Assembly: GCF_029626155.1 (NCBI RefSeq)
Contig: NZ_JARUBL010000001.1
Location: 6,910,501-6,974,500, forward strand
Direction: 5' to 3'
DNA: 64,000 nt
Origin: Solwaraspora sp. WMMD1047
Lineage (GTDB): Bacteria; Actinomycetota; Actinomycetes; Mycobacteriales; Micromonosporaceae
Part shown: in pieces, positions 42,837 through 51,189 of the stretch
Layout: each line of letters starts with the position of its first letter
How positions within the stretch are numbered: position 1 is the first letter of the stretch
The notes under the pieces: generated by a model
What the model was told of the DNA's origin: nothing
Seen by the model: only the letters and a program-made list of their open reading frames with translations
Databases searched by the model: none
Program-made: the position numbers and the translations under genes

Positions 42837-45257
42837 GTGCGCAGAGTCGCAGTGGGGCTGCTCGGGTTGTCGCTGACGGCGGCCACCGGCATCGCACTGA
42901 GCCCATCGGCTCAGGCGTCCCCCCTGACGAAAACGCCGGTCGCCGCTCCGTCGGTGTCCGAGCCAGCCCACATCATCGACGAACTGCCTAACCCGCTGGA
43001 AGAAAAGCGCCGCGAGCTGCGCGAACAAGGTTTGACCGATGTGCTCACCGGCCGCGCCAAGGCCGAGAAGCGCGGCAGCAGCACGGTCGTCAAGGTCGGC
43101 GAGACGGTCGGCGCCGGGCCGGCGGCCCGGATCGCCGGCGGCAAGAAGAGCAAGGACCAGTACGTCGAGCTCGGCCGGGAGACCACCGACCGGATCTTCG
43201 TCATCCTGGCCGAGTACGGCAACGAGCGGCACCCGGACTACCCGGACAAGGACCTGAACCCGGACGTTCCCGGTCCGACCCGGTTCGACGGTCCGCTGCA
43301 CAACGAGATCCCCGAGCCGGACCGGTCGGTGGACAACTCCACGGTCTGGCAGCCGGACTACGACGCGGACCACTTCCGCGACCTCTACTTCGGCACCGGC
43401 AAGGGCACCGAGTCGGTCAAGCAGTACTTCGAGAAGCAGTCCTCCGGCCGGTACAGCGTCGAGGGCACCGTCACCGACTGGGTGAAGGTCCAGTACAACG
43501 GCGCCCGCTACGGCCGCAACCGGGACGTCTACGGCACCGACCCGGTGGTCTGCGCCTCGCAGGTCTGCAACAACGTCTGGCAGCTCGTCCGCGACGCCGC
43601 CAACCAGTGGGTCGTCGACCAGCGGGCCGCCGGCCGCACCGACGCCGAGATCGCCGAGGAGATGCGCTCCTTCGACAAGTGGGACCGCTACGACCACGAC
43701 GGCGACGGCAACTTCAACGAGGCCGACGGCTACATCGACCACTTCCAGATCGTGCACGCCGGCGGTGACGCCGCCGACGGTGACCCGGTGATGGGTGAGG
43801 ACGCCATCTGGAGCCACCGCTGGTACGCCTTCGGCACCAGCGCCGGCCAGACCGGCCCGGACTTCAACCGGCTCGGCGGCACCCAGATCGGCAACACCGG
43901 GATGTGGATCGGCGACTACACGATCCAGCCGGAGAACGGCGGCCGCAGCGTCTTCTACCACGAGTACGCGCACGACCTGGGCCTGCCGGACGACTACAAC
44001 GTGCTCAACGGCGGGGACAACAACAACGAGCACTGGACCCTGATGGCCCAGAGCCGGCTCGGCGCCCGCAACGACGGCGGCATCGGTGAGCGCGGCGGCG
44101 ACCTCGGCGCCTGGAACAAGCTGCAGCTCGGCTGGCTCGACTACGAGGTGGTGGTGGCCGGCCAGAAACGGACGCTGACCCTCGGTCCACAGGAATACAA
44201 CAGCGCGAAACCGCAGGCGGTGGTCGTGGTGCTGCCGCAACGGGAGTACTCGTTCGACCTCGGCGCACCGGCCGAGGGCGAGAAACAGTACTTCTCCGGC
44301 AACGCCGACGACCTCAACACCTCGATGACCCGCACCCTGGACCTGACCGGCGCGACCAGCGCGTCGCTGTCGATGCAGGGCCGGTACGACATCGAGGAGG
44401 GGTACGACTACCTCTACTTCGAGGCGTCGCTGGACGGCGGCACCACCTGGACGGCGCTGCCGGCCACGGTGAACGGTGAGCCGATCGGCGACGACGGCAG
44501 CGGCCGGCCGGCGCTCGACGGCTCGACCGGCGGCGAGTGGGCCGACATCGAGATCCCGATGGACGCCGCGGCCGGCAAGGAGGTGCCGTTCCGGTTCCGC
44601 TACGTGACCGACGGCGGGGTCTCCGAGGGCGGCTTCTTCGGTGACGCGATCACCGTCACCGCCGACGGCGAGACGGTGCTCAGCGACGGCGCCGAGGACG
44701 ACGGTGCCGGTTGGGACCTGGCCGGCTTCACGGTGGTGGAGGAGTCCTACACCGACCTGTTCGACAACTTCTACATCGCCGGACACCGCTCGTACGTCTC
44801 GTACGACAGGTACCTGAAGACCGGGCCGTACTTCTTCGGGTACACCAACACCAAGCCGGACTGGGTGGACCACTACGCGTACCAGGAGGGTCTGCTCATC
44901 TCGTACTGGAACACCCGGTGGGCGGACAACGACACGTTCGAACACCCGGGCGAGGGTCGCAACATGATCATCGATGCGCGCCCGCGTCCGATCTACAACC
45001 TGACCGGGGCGCCCTGGCGGGCCCGGGTGCAGGTCTACGACGCGCCGTTCAGCCTCCGTAAGGCCGACTCGTTCACCCTGCACCTGAACAGTCAGCCGCA
45101 GTACATCCGGGGCCAGGCGGCCGCGCCGCTCTTCGACGACACCAAGAAGTACTGGTACGAGGAGCTGCCGAACCACGGTGTGAAGCTCCCCGCGACCGGT
45201 ACGAAGATCCGGGTGGTGGAGGAGAACGGCACCTCGATCAAGATCCGGATCTCCTGA
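42837..45257 (+). CDS. Secreted immune-inhibitor-A-type metalloprotease (M6)
   Basis: This 806-aa preproprotein starts at GTG 42837, with GGAGG 6 bp upstream. A signal peptide ends around AQASP. A propeptide precedes the catalytic domain, which carries the zinc motif HEYAH (375-379) in VFYHEYAHDLGLPDDYN. The C-terminal ~400 residues are beta-rich, including a MAM/jelly-roll-like part. M6 proteases such as InhA degrade host or environmental proteins after secretion. An AT-richer region with a TAGGTT hexamer near 42749 is a plausible promoter. It is monocistronic with a terminator. Confidence 0.92.
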   Translation: MRRVAVGLLGLSLTAATGIALSPSAQASPLTKTPVAAPSVSEPAHIIDELPNPLEEKRRELREQGLTDVLTGRAKAEKRGSSTVVKVGETVGAGPAARIAGGKKSKDQYVELGRETTDRIFVILAEYGNERHPDYPDKDLNPDVPGPTRFDGPLHNEIPEPDRSVDNSTVWQPDYDADHFRDLYFGTGKGTESVKQYFEKQSSGRYSVEGTVTDWVKVQYNGARYGRNRDVYGTDPVVCASQVCNNVWQLVRDAANQWVVDQRAAGRTDAEIAEEMRSFDKWDRYDHDGDGNFNEADGYIDHFQIVHAGGDAADGDPVMGEDAIWSHRWYAFGTSAGQTGPDFNRLGGTQIGNTGMWIGDYTIQPENGGRSVFYHEYAHDLGLPDDYNVLNGGDNNNEHWTLMAQSRLGARNDGGIGERGGDLGAWNKLQLGWLDYEVVVAGQKRTLTLGPQEYNSAKPQAVVVVLPQREYSFDLGAPAEGEKQYFSGNADDLNTSMTRTLDLTGATSASLSMQGRYDIEEGYDYLYFEASLDGGTTWTALPATVNGEPIGDDGSGRPALDGSTGGEWADIEIPMDAAAGKEVPFRFRYVTDGGVSEGGFFGDAITVTADGETVLSDGAEDDGAGWDLAGFTVVEESYTDLFDNFYIAGHRSYVSYDRYLKTGPYFFGYTNTKPDWVDHYAYQEGLLISYWNTRWADNDTFEHPGEGRNMIIDARPRPIYNLTGAPWRARVQVYDAPFSLRKADSFTLHLNSQPQYIRGQAAAPLFDDTKKYWYEELPNHGVKLPATGTKIRVVEENGTSIKIRIS

Positions 45258-45302
45258 TCCGGTCCGGTGCGGGCGATCGGCCCGGCCACCGGTGACAGTG
45301 GG

Positions 45303-45332
45303 CGGCGCCCGGGGAGCATTCCCCGGGCGCCG
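45303..45332. terminator. Bidirectional terminator
   Basis: A perfect 13-bp stem (arms CGGCGCCCGGGGA and complement) with a GCAT loop lies between the convergent stops at 45257 and 45365. Confidence 0.85.
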
Positions 45333-45364
45333 TCGTCCGTCGTGCGGTCGGACCGGATGGCCGG

Positions 45365-45931
45365 TCAGGCCGCCCGGGGCAGGTCGGCGCGGAGCCGGTC
45401 GCGTGCGCCGTCGTGGTCGACGCCGTGCCCGGTCAGCACCTCGGCCGCCGGGCCTGACAACCCGACCCGCAACAGGGCCAGCAGGATGTGGCCGGAACCG
45501 ATCGCGCGGTGCCGCATGGCGATCGCCTCCCGCAGGCTCAACTCCAGCACCTTCTTCGCCGGCGGGCTGAACGGGCTGCCGAGCCGACCGCGCCGCCGCG
45601 GCCGGGTCGGCGACGGTTCGTGCAGCGCGTCCGGCCCGAACGCCTCCTCGATCCGGCGGAACACCTCGTCGGCGTCGATGCCGACGGTCCGCAGCGCGGT
45701 GATCTCGTCCTCGGTCAGCCCGGCCCGTCCGGTGGCCGGGGTCAGGGCGGCGGTGAGGGTGGCTTCGGTCACGCCGTACCCGGCGAGGAGCCGGGCGCCG
45801 TCGCCGTCCGCGTCGGCCACCACCGCGAGCAGCAGGTGTTCGGGTGTGACCTTGTCGGCGCCGGCGCCGGTGGCGACGGTGATGCTGTCGGTCACGACCC
45901 GGCGGGCGTCCTTGGTGAATCGCTCGAACAT
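45365..45931 (-). CDS. Clp N-terminal domain protein (ClpC adaptor-like)
   Basis: This 188-aa protein starts at ATG 45931 behind AGGGAG. It contains two Clp-N repeats: MFERFTKDARRVV ... TPEHLLLAVV and, after a Pro/Arg linker, KKVLELSLREAIAMRHR ... SGHILLALLRVG. It has no AAA+ domain, so it cannot unfold substrates itself. It might be a decoy or adaptor for ClpC substrate recognition. It lies 11 bp downstream of the HTH gene and should be co-transcribed and co-regulated by it. Confidence 0.9.
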   Translation of the reverse strand: MFERFTKDARRVVTDSITVATGAGADKVTPEHLLLAVVADADGDGARLLAGYGVTEATLTAALTPATGRAGLTEDEITALRTVGIDADEVFRRIEEAFGPDALHEPSPTRPRRRGRLGSPFSPPAKKVLELSLREAIAMRHRAIGSGHILLALLRVGLSGPAAEVLTGHGVDHDGARDRLRADLPRAA

Positions 45932-45942
45932 CGTTGCGCTCC

Positions 45943-46161
45943 CTAGTCTCGGGTCCGGTGGGCGTGCTTCTGGTGGACGGCCTGCCGGGTGACGCCCAGC
46001 GCGTCGGCGATCGCCTGCCAGGCCCAGCCGTTGGCCCGCGCGTTTCGCACCTGCAGCGCCTCCAGGTGGTCGACCAGCTTGCGGAGGGCGGCGACGGCCC
46101 GCAGACCGGTGGCGGGATCGGCGGCTCCGGCCGCGTTGGCGAGGCGCTGACTGTCGTCCAT
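45943..46161 (-). CDS. Small helix-turn-helix protein (72 aa)
   Basis: ATG 46161 begins MDDSQRLANAAGA. The C-terminal half has a helix-turn-helix of the sigma-region-4 kind: GWAWQAIADALGVTRQAVHQ. The N-terminal half is helical and probably dimerises. The start codon lies inside a 34-bp palindrome (46156-46189), with a second partial copy beside it, so the protein almost certainly represses its own operon. The operon also carries the Clp-N protein. The nature of the inducing signal is unknown; a protein-quality stress is an inference from the partner. Confidence 0.85.
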   Translation of the reverse strand: MDDSQRLANAAGAADPATGLRAVAALRKLVDHLEALQVRNARANGWAWQAIADALGVTRQAVHQKHAHRTRD

Positions 46162-46208
46162 GCTGTCAATATAGATTGACAGCATGGACGCCGTCAATAA
46201 AAGTTGAC
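46156..46208. promoter_or_regulatory. 34-bp palindromic operator and partial second copy
   Basis: Perfect 14-bp arms GTCCATGCTGTCAA (46156-46169) and its complement (46176-46189) are separated by TATAGA. A second site GTCAA-N6-TTGAC lies at 46193-46208. The common core GTCAA-N6-TTGAC is the likely recognition unit. The first site covers the HTH gene's start codon and the second lies upstream of it, so both could block transcription or initiation. Confidence 0.8.
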
Positions 46209-46270
46209 ACGAGAAGCTCGACACAGCGGCCGGCACGGAACCCGGACCGGCCGGACCGCGTCCAATCGAC

Positions 46271-46771
46271 ATGATCACCCCGCCGATCGCACCGACCCCG
46301 CCGTCGCGCAGAGCCATCACCGGGATCCTGCTCGGGGTGCTGCTGATCGCCGGCTGCGCCGACACGACGCCCGATGCCGGCCCGCCCGGCGCTTCCGGCC
46401 CGCCCGGCACCGAACCGTCCGGCGGTCCCACCGGCCCGCCGCCGACCACGGATGCCGCCGCCCCACCAACCGGCAAGCCGGCCACCCCGCCACGGACCAC
46501 GCCGCCCACCGCGCGCCCGCCCAGCGGCCCGCCGAAGGAGCCGACGGACAACCAGCCCACCGACCGGATCGCCGGCCGGATCGTCCGGGGTGGCTCCGGT
46601 CCCTGCTACGGGCTGGTGACCGACGACGGCACCAGCTACGCCCTGCACGGCGCGGAGGTGGGGCCGCTGCAGGTCGGCAGCTACGTCCGGGTCACCGTCG
46701 CCCCACTGCTACTCAAGATCGACTGTGGCGAGGGCATCCGCCGCAGCATCGTCCGGGTCGAACCGGTCTGA
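46271..46771 (+). CDS. Putative lipoprotein with Pro-rich linker
   Basis: This 166-aa protein starts at ATG 46271. A signal sequence ends in the lipobox LLIAGC. Then comes a ~70-residue Pro/Gly/Thr linker (PPGASGPPGTEP-type), and a small C-terminal domain, IAGRIVRGGSGPCYGLVTDD ... KIDCGEGIRRSIVRVEPV, with two Cys. The domain is an OB- or beta-barrel-like fold similar to DUF5666. It should be displayed on the outer membrane face. Function unknown. Confidence 0.7.
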   Translation: MITPPIAPTPPSRRAITGILLGVLLIAGCADTTPDAGPPGASGPPGTEPSGGPTGPPPTTDAAAPPTGKPATPPRTTPPTARPPSGPPKEPTDNQPTDRIAGRIVRGGSGPCYGLVTDDGTSYALHGAEVGPLQVGSYVRVTVAPLLLKIDCGEGIRRSIVRVEPV

Positions 46772-46792
46772 CCATCGGTGGCCGACCCGCCG

Positions 46793-47992
46793 TCAGGCGT
46801 TCGGCGACGCCGCCGCCACCTGGTCGCGACCCTCGGCCCGACCGGCGACGAGGTCGAGGTCCAGCCAGGTGTACCGGTGCCCGCAGGGCGGCCCGGCGGC
46901 CAGCCCGAACCGGCGGTCGTCCAGATCGAGCAGCACCGAGTAGACGGTCTCCGAACGCTCCGCTGGAGCATCGGCCGGGTCGACGTGCCGGCAGATGGCC
47001 TGCGGATAGCTGGCGTGGTCATGGAAGACCGCCGCCAGGTCGCGCTCGGTCAGCCGGCCGGTGGCCGCGGCCGGCCGCAGCAACCGCCGGGCCCGCGCCG
47101 ACCGGAACAGCGACGAGCCGGAGAGCTGCTTCATCACGTCGTGCACCGGCAGCGCCGTCTCCAGGTGGTTGGCGTGGGTGATCATCCCGTCCACCGGATG
47201 CAGCCAGCCGGCGTCACCCGGCACCAGCTCCAGGTCGATCAGCTCGCCACCGGCCTCGGCCGCCTGACCGAGCAGCAGGTTGATGGAGCTGTTGCGCCCA
47301 CCGGCGCAGACCCGCTTCAGCGCCGCCGACAGGTGCGGCGCCTCCAACGCCGCCCGCAGCAGGACGTGGTACGGCACCCCGGCGCCCCGCTCCCCGGCCA
47401 GCACCGGCAGCGCGTCGCGGTCACAGCCGAGCATGTTCACGCAGACCCCGAGGCCGGCCGAGTTGAGCCCGGCCTTGGCCAGCATCCCCGCCTCGGTCAG
47501 GGTCAGCACCGAGTGGCCCCGTTCGTCGCGGGTGGCGAGCAGCACCATCGCCTCCCGCTGGTCGGGATGCCAGTCCCAGTTCTGGCCGAGCAGCAGGTGG
47601 CCGTTCGCGGTGTGGGTCCCGAGCACCCCCACCGACGTGCACCCGCCGGCCGCCCCGTCGGGCCGGGCACCGTAGATCAGCTCGGTCCGGGCGTTCAGCG
47701 CGTACAGGTCGGCGGCCGGCACGTCCGCGCCCTCGGCCACCCCGTCCAGCATCTGGGCGACCCGCGGGTGGTGGGTCGCCGTCGCGGCCCGGAACGCCAG
47801 CCCGTACCGGCGTACGGTCGCCGGGTCGAGCCCCGCGGCGTCGCGGAATCTGCGCAGGTAGAGCTCCAGATTGGCGATGATCACCTCGCGCGCCGTCGCG
47901 CCGTAGCCGAAGCCGCATTCGGCCGGTGTGCCGGCCACCCGGATCAGCGGCACCGGCAGACCGGACCGGTTGGCGTTCGGTAGCGACGTCAT
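46793..47992 (-). CDS. C45-type autoproteolytic acyltransferase/hydrolase
   Basis: This 399-aa Ntn-hydrolase starts at ATG 47992 (MTSLPNANRSG). Cys118 in GAAGGCTSVGV is the expected new N-terminal nucleophile after self-cleavage at the Gly-Cys bond, as in acyl-CoA:6-aminopenicillanic acid acyltransferase. The downstream NWDWH and NMLGCDRDALPVL stretches fit this family. It has no signal peptide. Enzymes of this type move or remove acyl groups on amides and lipopeptides; the substrate here is unknown. It is divergent from an alpha/beta-hydrolase gene. Confidence 0.85.
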   Translation of the reverse strand: MTSLPNANRSGLPVPLIRVAGTPAECGFGYGATAREVIIANLELYLRRFRDAAGLDPATVRRYGLAFRAATATHHPRVAQMLDGVAEGADVPAADLYALNARTELIYGARPDGAAGGCTSVGVLGTHTANGHLLLGQNWDWHPDQREAMVLLATRDERGHSVLTLTEAGMLAKAGLNSAGLGVCVNMLGCDRDALPVLAGERGAGVPYHVLLRAALEAPHLSAALKRVCAGGRNSSINLLLGQAAEAGGELIDLELVPGDAGWLHPVDGMITHANHLETALPVHDVMKQLSGSSLFRSARARRLLRPAAATGRLTERDLAAVFHDHASYPQAICRHVDPADAPAERSETVYSVLLDLDDRRFGLAAGPPCGHRYTWLDLDLVAGRAEGRDQVAAASPNA

Positions 47993-48044
47993 ACCCCGAA
48001 CGGTATCGGCTGCCCACCAGGACAGGCGATCAGGTATTTGCACC

Positions 48045-48050
48045 TAGGCT
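48045..48050 (+). promoter_or_regulatory. -10 element for a leaderless hydrolase gene
   Basis: TAGGCT is 7 bp before the ATG at 48058, with no ribosome site in between. This fits leaderless transcription. Confidence 0.6.
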
Positions 48051-48057
48051 GGGCGAC

Positions 48058-48999
48058 ATGAGCGAGCGACGAGGCGCGGGCCGGGGGCCCGTTGACGAGT
48101 CCTGCGTACTTACCGACGGGCCCTGGAACCACCGCTTCGTCGGCGCCAACGGCAGCAGATTCCACGTTGTCGAGGCCGGCAGCGGACCGCTGGTGCTCTT
48201 CCTGCACGGCTTCCCCGAGTTCTGGTGGGCCTGGCACGACATGCTGCCGGCGGTCGCGGACGCCGGCTACCGGGCGGTCGCGGTCGATCTGCGCGGCTAC
48301 GGTGCGAGCGACAAACCCCCCCGGGGGTACGACGGCTACACCCTCGCCGCCGACGTCGCCGGCCTGATCCGGGCGCTCGGCGAACGGTCGGCGGTGCTGG
48401 TCGGCTCCGGATCCGGCGGGCTGATCGCCTGGACCACCGCCGCGTTCCACCCGAAGCTGGTGCGGCGCCTGGTGGTGCTGGCCGCGCCGCACCCGCTGCG
48501 GCTGCGGGCCGGCATCTTCGCCGACCCACGCGGCCAGTTCGCCGCCGCCACCCCGACCCTCAAGTTCCAGATCCCCCGGTACGAGCACCTGCTGACCCGC
48601 GACGACGCGGCGCTGGTCGGCTACTTCCTGCGCCGGTGGGGCGGGCCGAACTGGGTGGCGAGCGCCGGATTCGACGAGTACGCGGCCCGCTGCCGGGAGG
48701 CGATGCAGATCCCGCAGGCGGCGTTCTGCGCCCTGGAGGGCTACCGCTGGGCGTTCCGGTCGGTGTTGCGGCTGCACGGGTACCGGTTCGTCCGGCTGAT
48801 GCAGGAACCGCTGGTGACGCCGACGCTGCAGCTGCACGGCGGGCGGGATCAGGCGTCCCTGCCCCGGACCGCCCAGGGCTCCAGCCGCTACGTCACCGCC
48901 CCGTACGAGTGGCGCCTGCTGGACGACACCGGCCACTTTCCGCACGTCGAGGTCCCCGACCTGGTGCTCGGCGAGGTGTTGCGCTGGGCCAAGTCCTGA
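48058..48999 (+). CDS. Epoxide-hydrolase-like alpha/beta-hydrolase lacking the usual nucleophile
   Basis: This 313-aa protein starts at ATG 48058. The oxyanion motif HGFPEFWWAW and the VDLRGYGASDKP stretch match epoxide hydrolases. The nucleophile elbow, normally GHDWGG, reads GSGSGG, so Gly118 sits where Asp should be. The C-terminal His (DTGHFPHVE) is kept. Either a neighbouring Ser (117 or 119) serves or the protein is not a hydrolase. Homologues near acs in mycobacteria include EphE. It has no signal peptide. Confidence 0.8.
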   Translation: MSERRGAGRGPVDESCVLTDGPWNHRFVGANGSRFHVVEAGSGPLVLFLHGFPEFWWAWHDMLPAVADAGYRAVAVDLRGYGASDKPPRGYDGYTLAADVAGLIRALGERSAVLVGSGSGGLIAWTTAAFHPKLVRRLVVLAAPHPLRLRAGIFADPRGQFAAATPTLKFQIPRYEHLLTRDDAALVGYFLRRWGGPNWVASAGFDEYAARCREAMQIPQAAFCALEGYRWAFRSVLRLHGYRFVRLMQEPLVTPTLQLHGGRDQASLPRTAQGSSRYVTAPYEWRLLDDTGHFPHVEVPDLVLGEVLRWAKS

Positions 49000-49052
49000 C
49001 CCGGCGGTAAATCCGTCGCCGCCGCCGCACCGGTCGAGGTACGTTGCGGGGG

Positions 49053-49107
49053 ATGTGAGCCGCTGACACCCACCCGCACCCGCGCCCGAGGCACCGCCCG
49101 GCGGGTG
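49053..49107 (+). promoter_or_regulatory. Candidate leader/attenuator before the ABC-F gene
   Basis: GGGGG is followed directly by ATGTGA (49053-49058), a start-stop ORF; an overlapping GTG frame encodes a 3-residue peptide. Downstream, CACCCGC and GCGGGTG (49101-49107) can pair, with GC-rich alternatives between. ABC-F resistance genes are often controlled by ribosome stalling on such leaders. Confidence 0.3.
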
Positions 49108-49135
49108 AAACGACCTCTTCCGTCGGTGGTGTCGC

Positions 49136-50830
49136 ATGTCCAGTTCCGCCCTGCTCGCCCATGACCTCGTTCGCACCCTCGGTACCCGGCGGGTGCTCGA
49201 CGGCGTCTCCCTGGTCGCCGCGCCCGGCCAACGGATCGGGCTGATCGGCGAGAACGGCGCCGGGAAGTCGACCCTGCTGCGCCTGCTCGCCGGCACGGAC
49301 GAACCGGACGCCGGCCAGGTGGTCCGGCCGACGGAGCTGGGCTTCCTGCACCAGGAGATGCCGTTCGACGCGGACGCCACCATCGCCGCCGTGCTCGACG
49401 ACGCCCTCCGGGAGGCCCGCCATGACCTCGCCGAGCTGGACCGGCTGACCGCGGCGCTGGCCGGCACCGGCGAGAACCAGCCCGGCTATGCGGACCTGCT
49501 CGCCGAGTACGGCGAGCGGCTGGACCGGGCGCAGCGGCACGACTCCTGGGACGCCGACCGGCGCGCCGCGATCGTGCTGGCCGGCCTCGGTCTGGGTGGG
49601 CTGCCAGCCGACCGGCCACTGGGTTCGATGTCCGGCGGGCAGCGCGGACGGCTCGCCCTGACCGCGCTGCTGGTCCGCCGCCCCACCGCGTTGCTGCTGG
49701 ACGAACCGACGAACCACCTCGACGACGACGCGGCGGCGTTCCTGGCCGAACAGCTCCGCGCCCTGCCCGGCACCGTGGTGGCGGCCAGCCACGACCGGGC
49801 GTTCCTCGACGCCGTCTGCACCGACCTGATCGACCTCGACCCGGGCTTGGCCGGCCCCACCCGGTACGGCGGCAACTACACCTCCTACCAGGAGCAGAAA
49901 CGCGCGGAGCGGGAACGTTGGCAGCGCCAGTTCGAGGAGGAACAGCAGAAGATCGTCGAACTGCGCCACGCCGCCGCCACCACGGCCCGCCACGTCGCAC
50001 CCGGCCGGCCCCGCCGGGACAACGAGAAAATGGGGTACGACCGCACCGGCGGCCGGGTGGAGAGTCAGGTCTCCCGCCGGGTCCGCAACGCCACCCGCCG
50101 GCTGGCCGAGCTCGAACGCGACCAGGTCCGCAAGCCCCCGGAGCCGCTGCGGCTGCGGACCGACGCCCTCACCTCCGGTTCGTCCGACGGCATGCTGGTC
50201 GCGCTGCGGGACGTCCGGGTGCCCGGGCGACTCGCCATCGACCGGCTCGACGTGTCGGCCACCGACCGGCTGCTGGTCACCGGCGCGAACGGTGCCGGCA
50301 AGTCGACCCTGCTGGCGGTGCTGGCCGGGCGGTCGGCGGCCGGGCGGTCGGCGGTCGAGCGGTCGGCGGTCGGCGGGCAGCTCTGGCGGCGGCGCGGGCT
50401 GACGGTCGGGCTGCTCGCCCAGGACAGCGTCTTCGACCGTCCGGACCGGACGGTCCGGGAGACCTACGAGCTGGCGCTCGGCCCCGACCGGGCCGAGGCG
50501 GTTCCGCTGCGCTCGCTCGGCCTGATCGCCGGACGGGACCTCGACAGCCGGGTCGGGGAGCTGTCGGTCGGGCAGCGGCGGCGGCTCGCCCTGGCGCTGC
50601 TGATCGCCGATCCGCCGGAGCTGCTGCTACTGGACGAACCGACGAACCACCTCTCGCCCGGTCTGGCCGATGAACTCGAGGAGGCGTTGGGCAGCAGGGG
50701 TCCCGGCGCGGTCGTGGTCGCCAGTCACGACCGCTGGCTGCGGTCCCGGTGGGCGGGCCGCCAGCTCGCGCTGCCACCACCGGGGCTCGCGCTGCCAGCA
50801 TCGGGGCAGGAGCCCGGGTCCGGCGGCTAG
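49136..50830 (+). CDS. ABC-F family ATPase (ribosome-protection type)
   Basis: This 564-aa protein has two ABC domains and no membrane segment. Walker A motifs are GENGAGKST and GANGAGKST, signatures are LGSMSGGQRGRL and VGELSVGQRRRL, and each has a LLLDEPTNHL Walker B. The inter-domain linker (about 240-330) is the P-site-reaching arm. ABC-F proteins displace antibiotics from ribosomes or aid translation; the layout resembles actinomycete self-resistance members. A short RSAAGRSAVERSA repeat is inserted just after the second Walker A. The stop overlaps the convergent gene's stop by 2-3 bp (CTAG). Confidence 0.9.
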   Translation: MSSSALLAHDLVRTLGTRRVLDGVSLVAAPGQRIGLIGENGAGKSTLLRLLAGTDEPDAGQVVRPTELGFLHQEMPFDADATIAAVLDDALREARHDLAELDRLTAALAGTGENQPGYADLLAEYGERLDRAQRHDSWDADRRAAIVLAGLGLGGLPADRPLGSMSGGQRGRLALTALLVRRPTALLLDEPTNHLDDDAAAFLAEQLRALPGTVVAASHDRAFLDAVCTDLIDLDPGLAGPTRYGGNYTSYQEQKRAERERWQRQFEEEQQKIVELRHAAATTARHVAPGRPRRDNEKMGYDRTGGRVESQVSRRVRNATRRLAELERDQVRKPPEPLRLRTDALTSGSSDGMLVALRDVRVPGRLAIDRLDVSATDRLLVTGANGAGKSTLLAVLAGRSAAGRSAVERSAVGGQLWRRRGLTVGLLAQDSVFDRPDRTVRETYELALGPDRAEAVPLRSLGLIAGRDLDSRVGELSVGQRRRLALALLIADPPELLLLDEPTNHLSPGLADELEEALGSRGPGAVVVASHDRWLRSRWAGRQLALPPPGLALPASGQEPGSGG

Positions 50831-51189
50831 ATGCGCTGCTCGCGCAGGTCGGTCACCTCGGCGGCCGGTGCCCAGCCCTGGTAGACGCCGAAGTCGAACG
50901 CCTCCAGGCCGAGCGTCTCGGCCACCGGCGCCTTCCCGCCGGTGTACTCGACCCGCAGCCAGGTGTCGTGCTCGGCCAGCACGATGAACGGCTCACCCCG
51001 CCAGGCGCAGATGGTCCGGACGTAGGCCAGGTCCTCGACCTCGGCCGCCGGCACCACCCGGACGAACCGGTCGGGTCGTACCTCCTGGAACCCCTCGCCC
51101 GGCTCCGGCTGGTAGATCCGCACGTCGTCGCCGTCCGGGCTGGCCTCGTACTCCCGGCCGCGCCAGTTGGCGAGGTAGCCGTCACGCAT
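50827..51189 (-). CDS. Hypothetical protein linked to the SseB gene
   Basis: ATG 51189 (MRDGYLANWRGREYE) overlaps the SseB stop by 8 bp; a GTG nine bases upstream is also possible. The 120-aa protein is beta-rich with many Trp, Tyr and acidic residues and no membrane segment or Cys cluster. Phrases such as YEASPDGDDVRIYQP suggest a small barrel. It is translationally coupled to the SseB-domain gene and may be its partner. Its TAG stop shares the CTAG of the convergent ABC-F gene. Function unknown. Confidence 0.65.
   Translation of the reverse strand: MRDGYLANWRGREYEASPDGDDVRIYQPEPGEGFQEVRPDRFVRVVPAAEVEDLAYVRTICAWRGEPFIVLAEHDTWLRVEYTGGKAPVAETLGLEAFDFGVYQGWAPAAEVTDLREQRI

Noticed and set aside
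42639-46169. A 1176-codon open frame on the minus strand opposite the M6 protease
   Set aside because: The protease and its terminator are clear on the other strand, and the antisense protein has no family features.
46156-46189. Phage attachment site
   Set aside because: The palindrome is better explained as an operator of the adjacent HTH gene, and there is no integrase or duplicated core.
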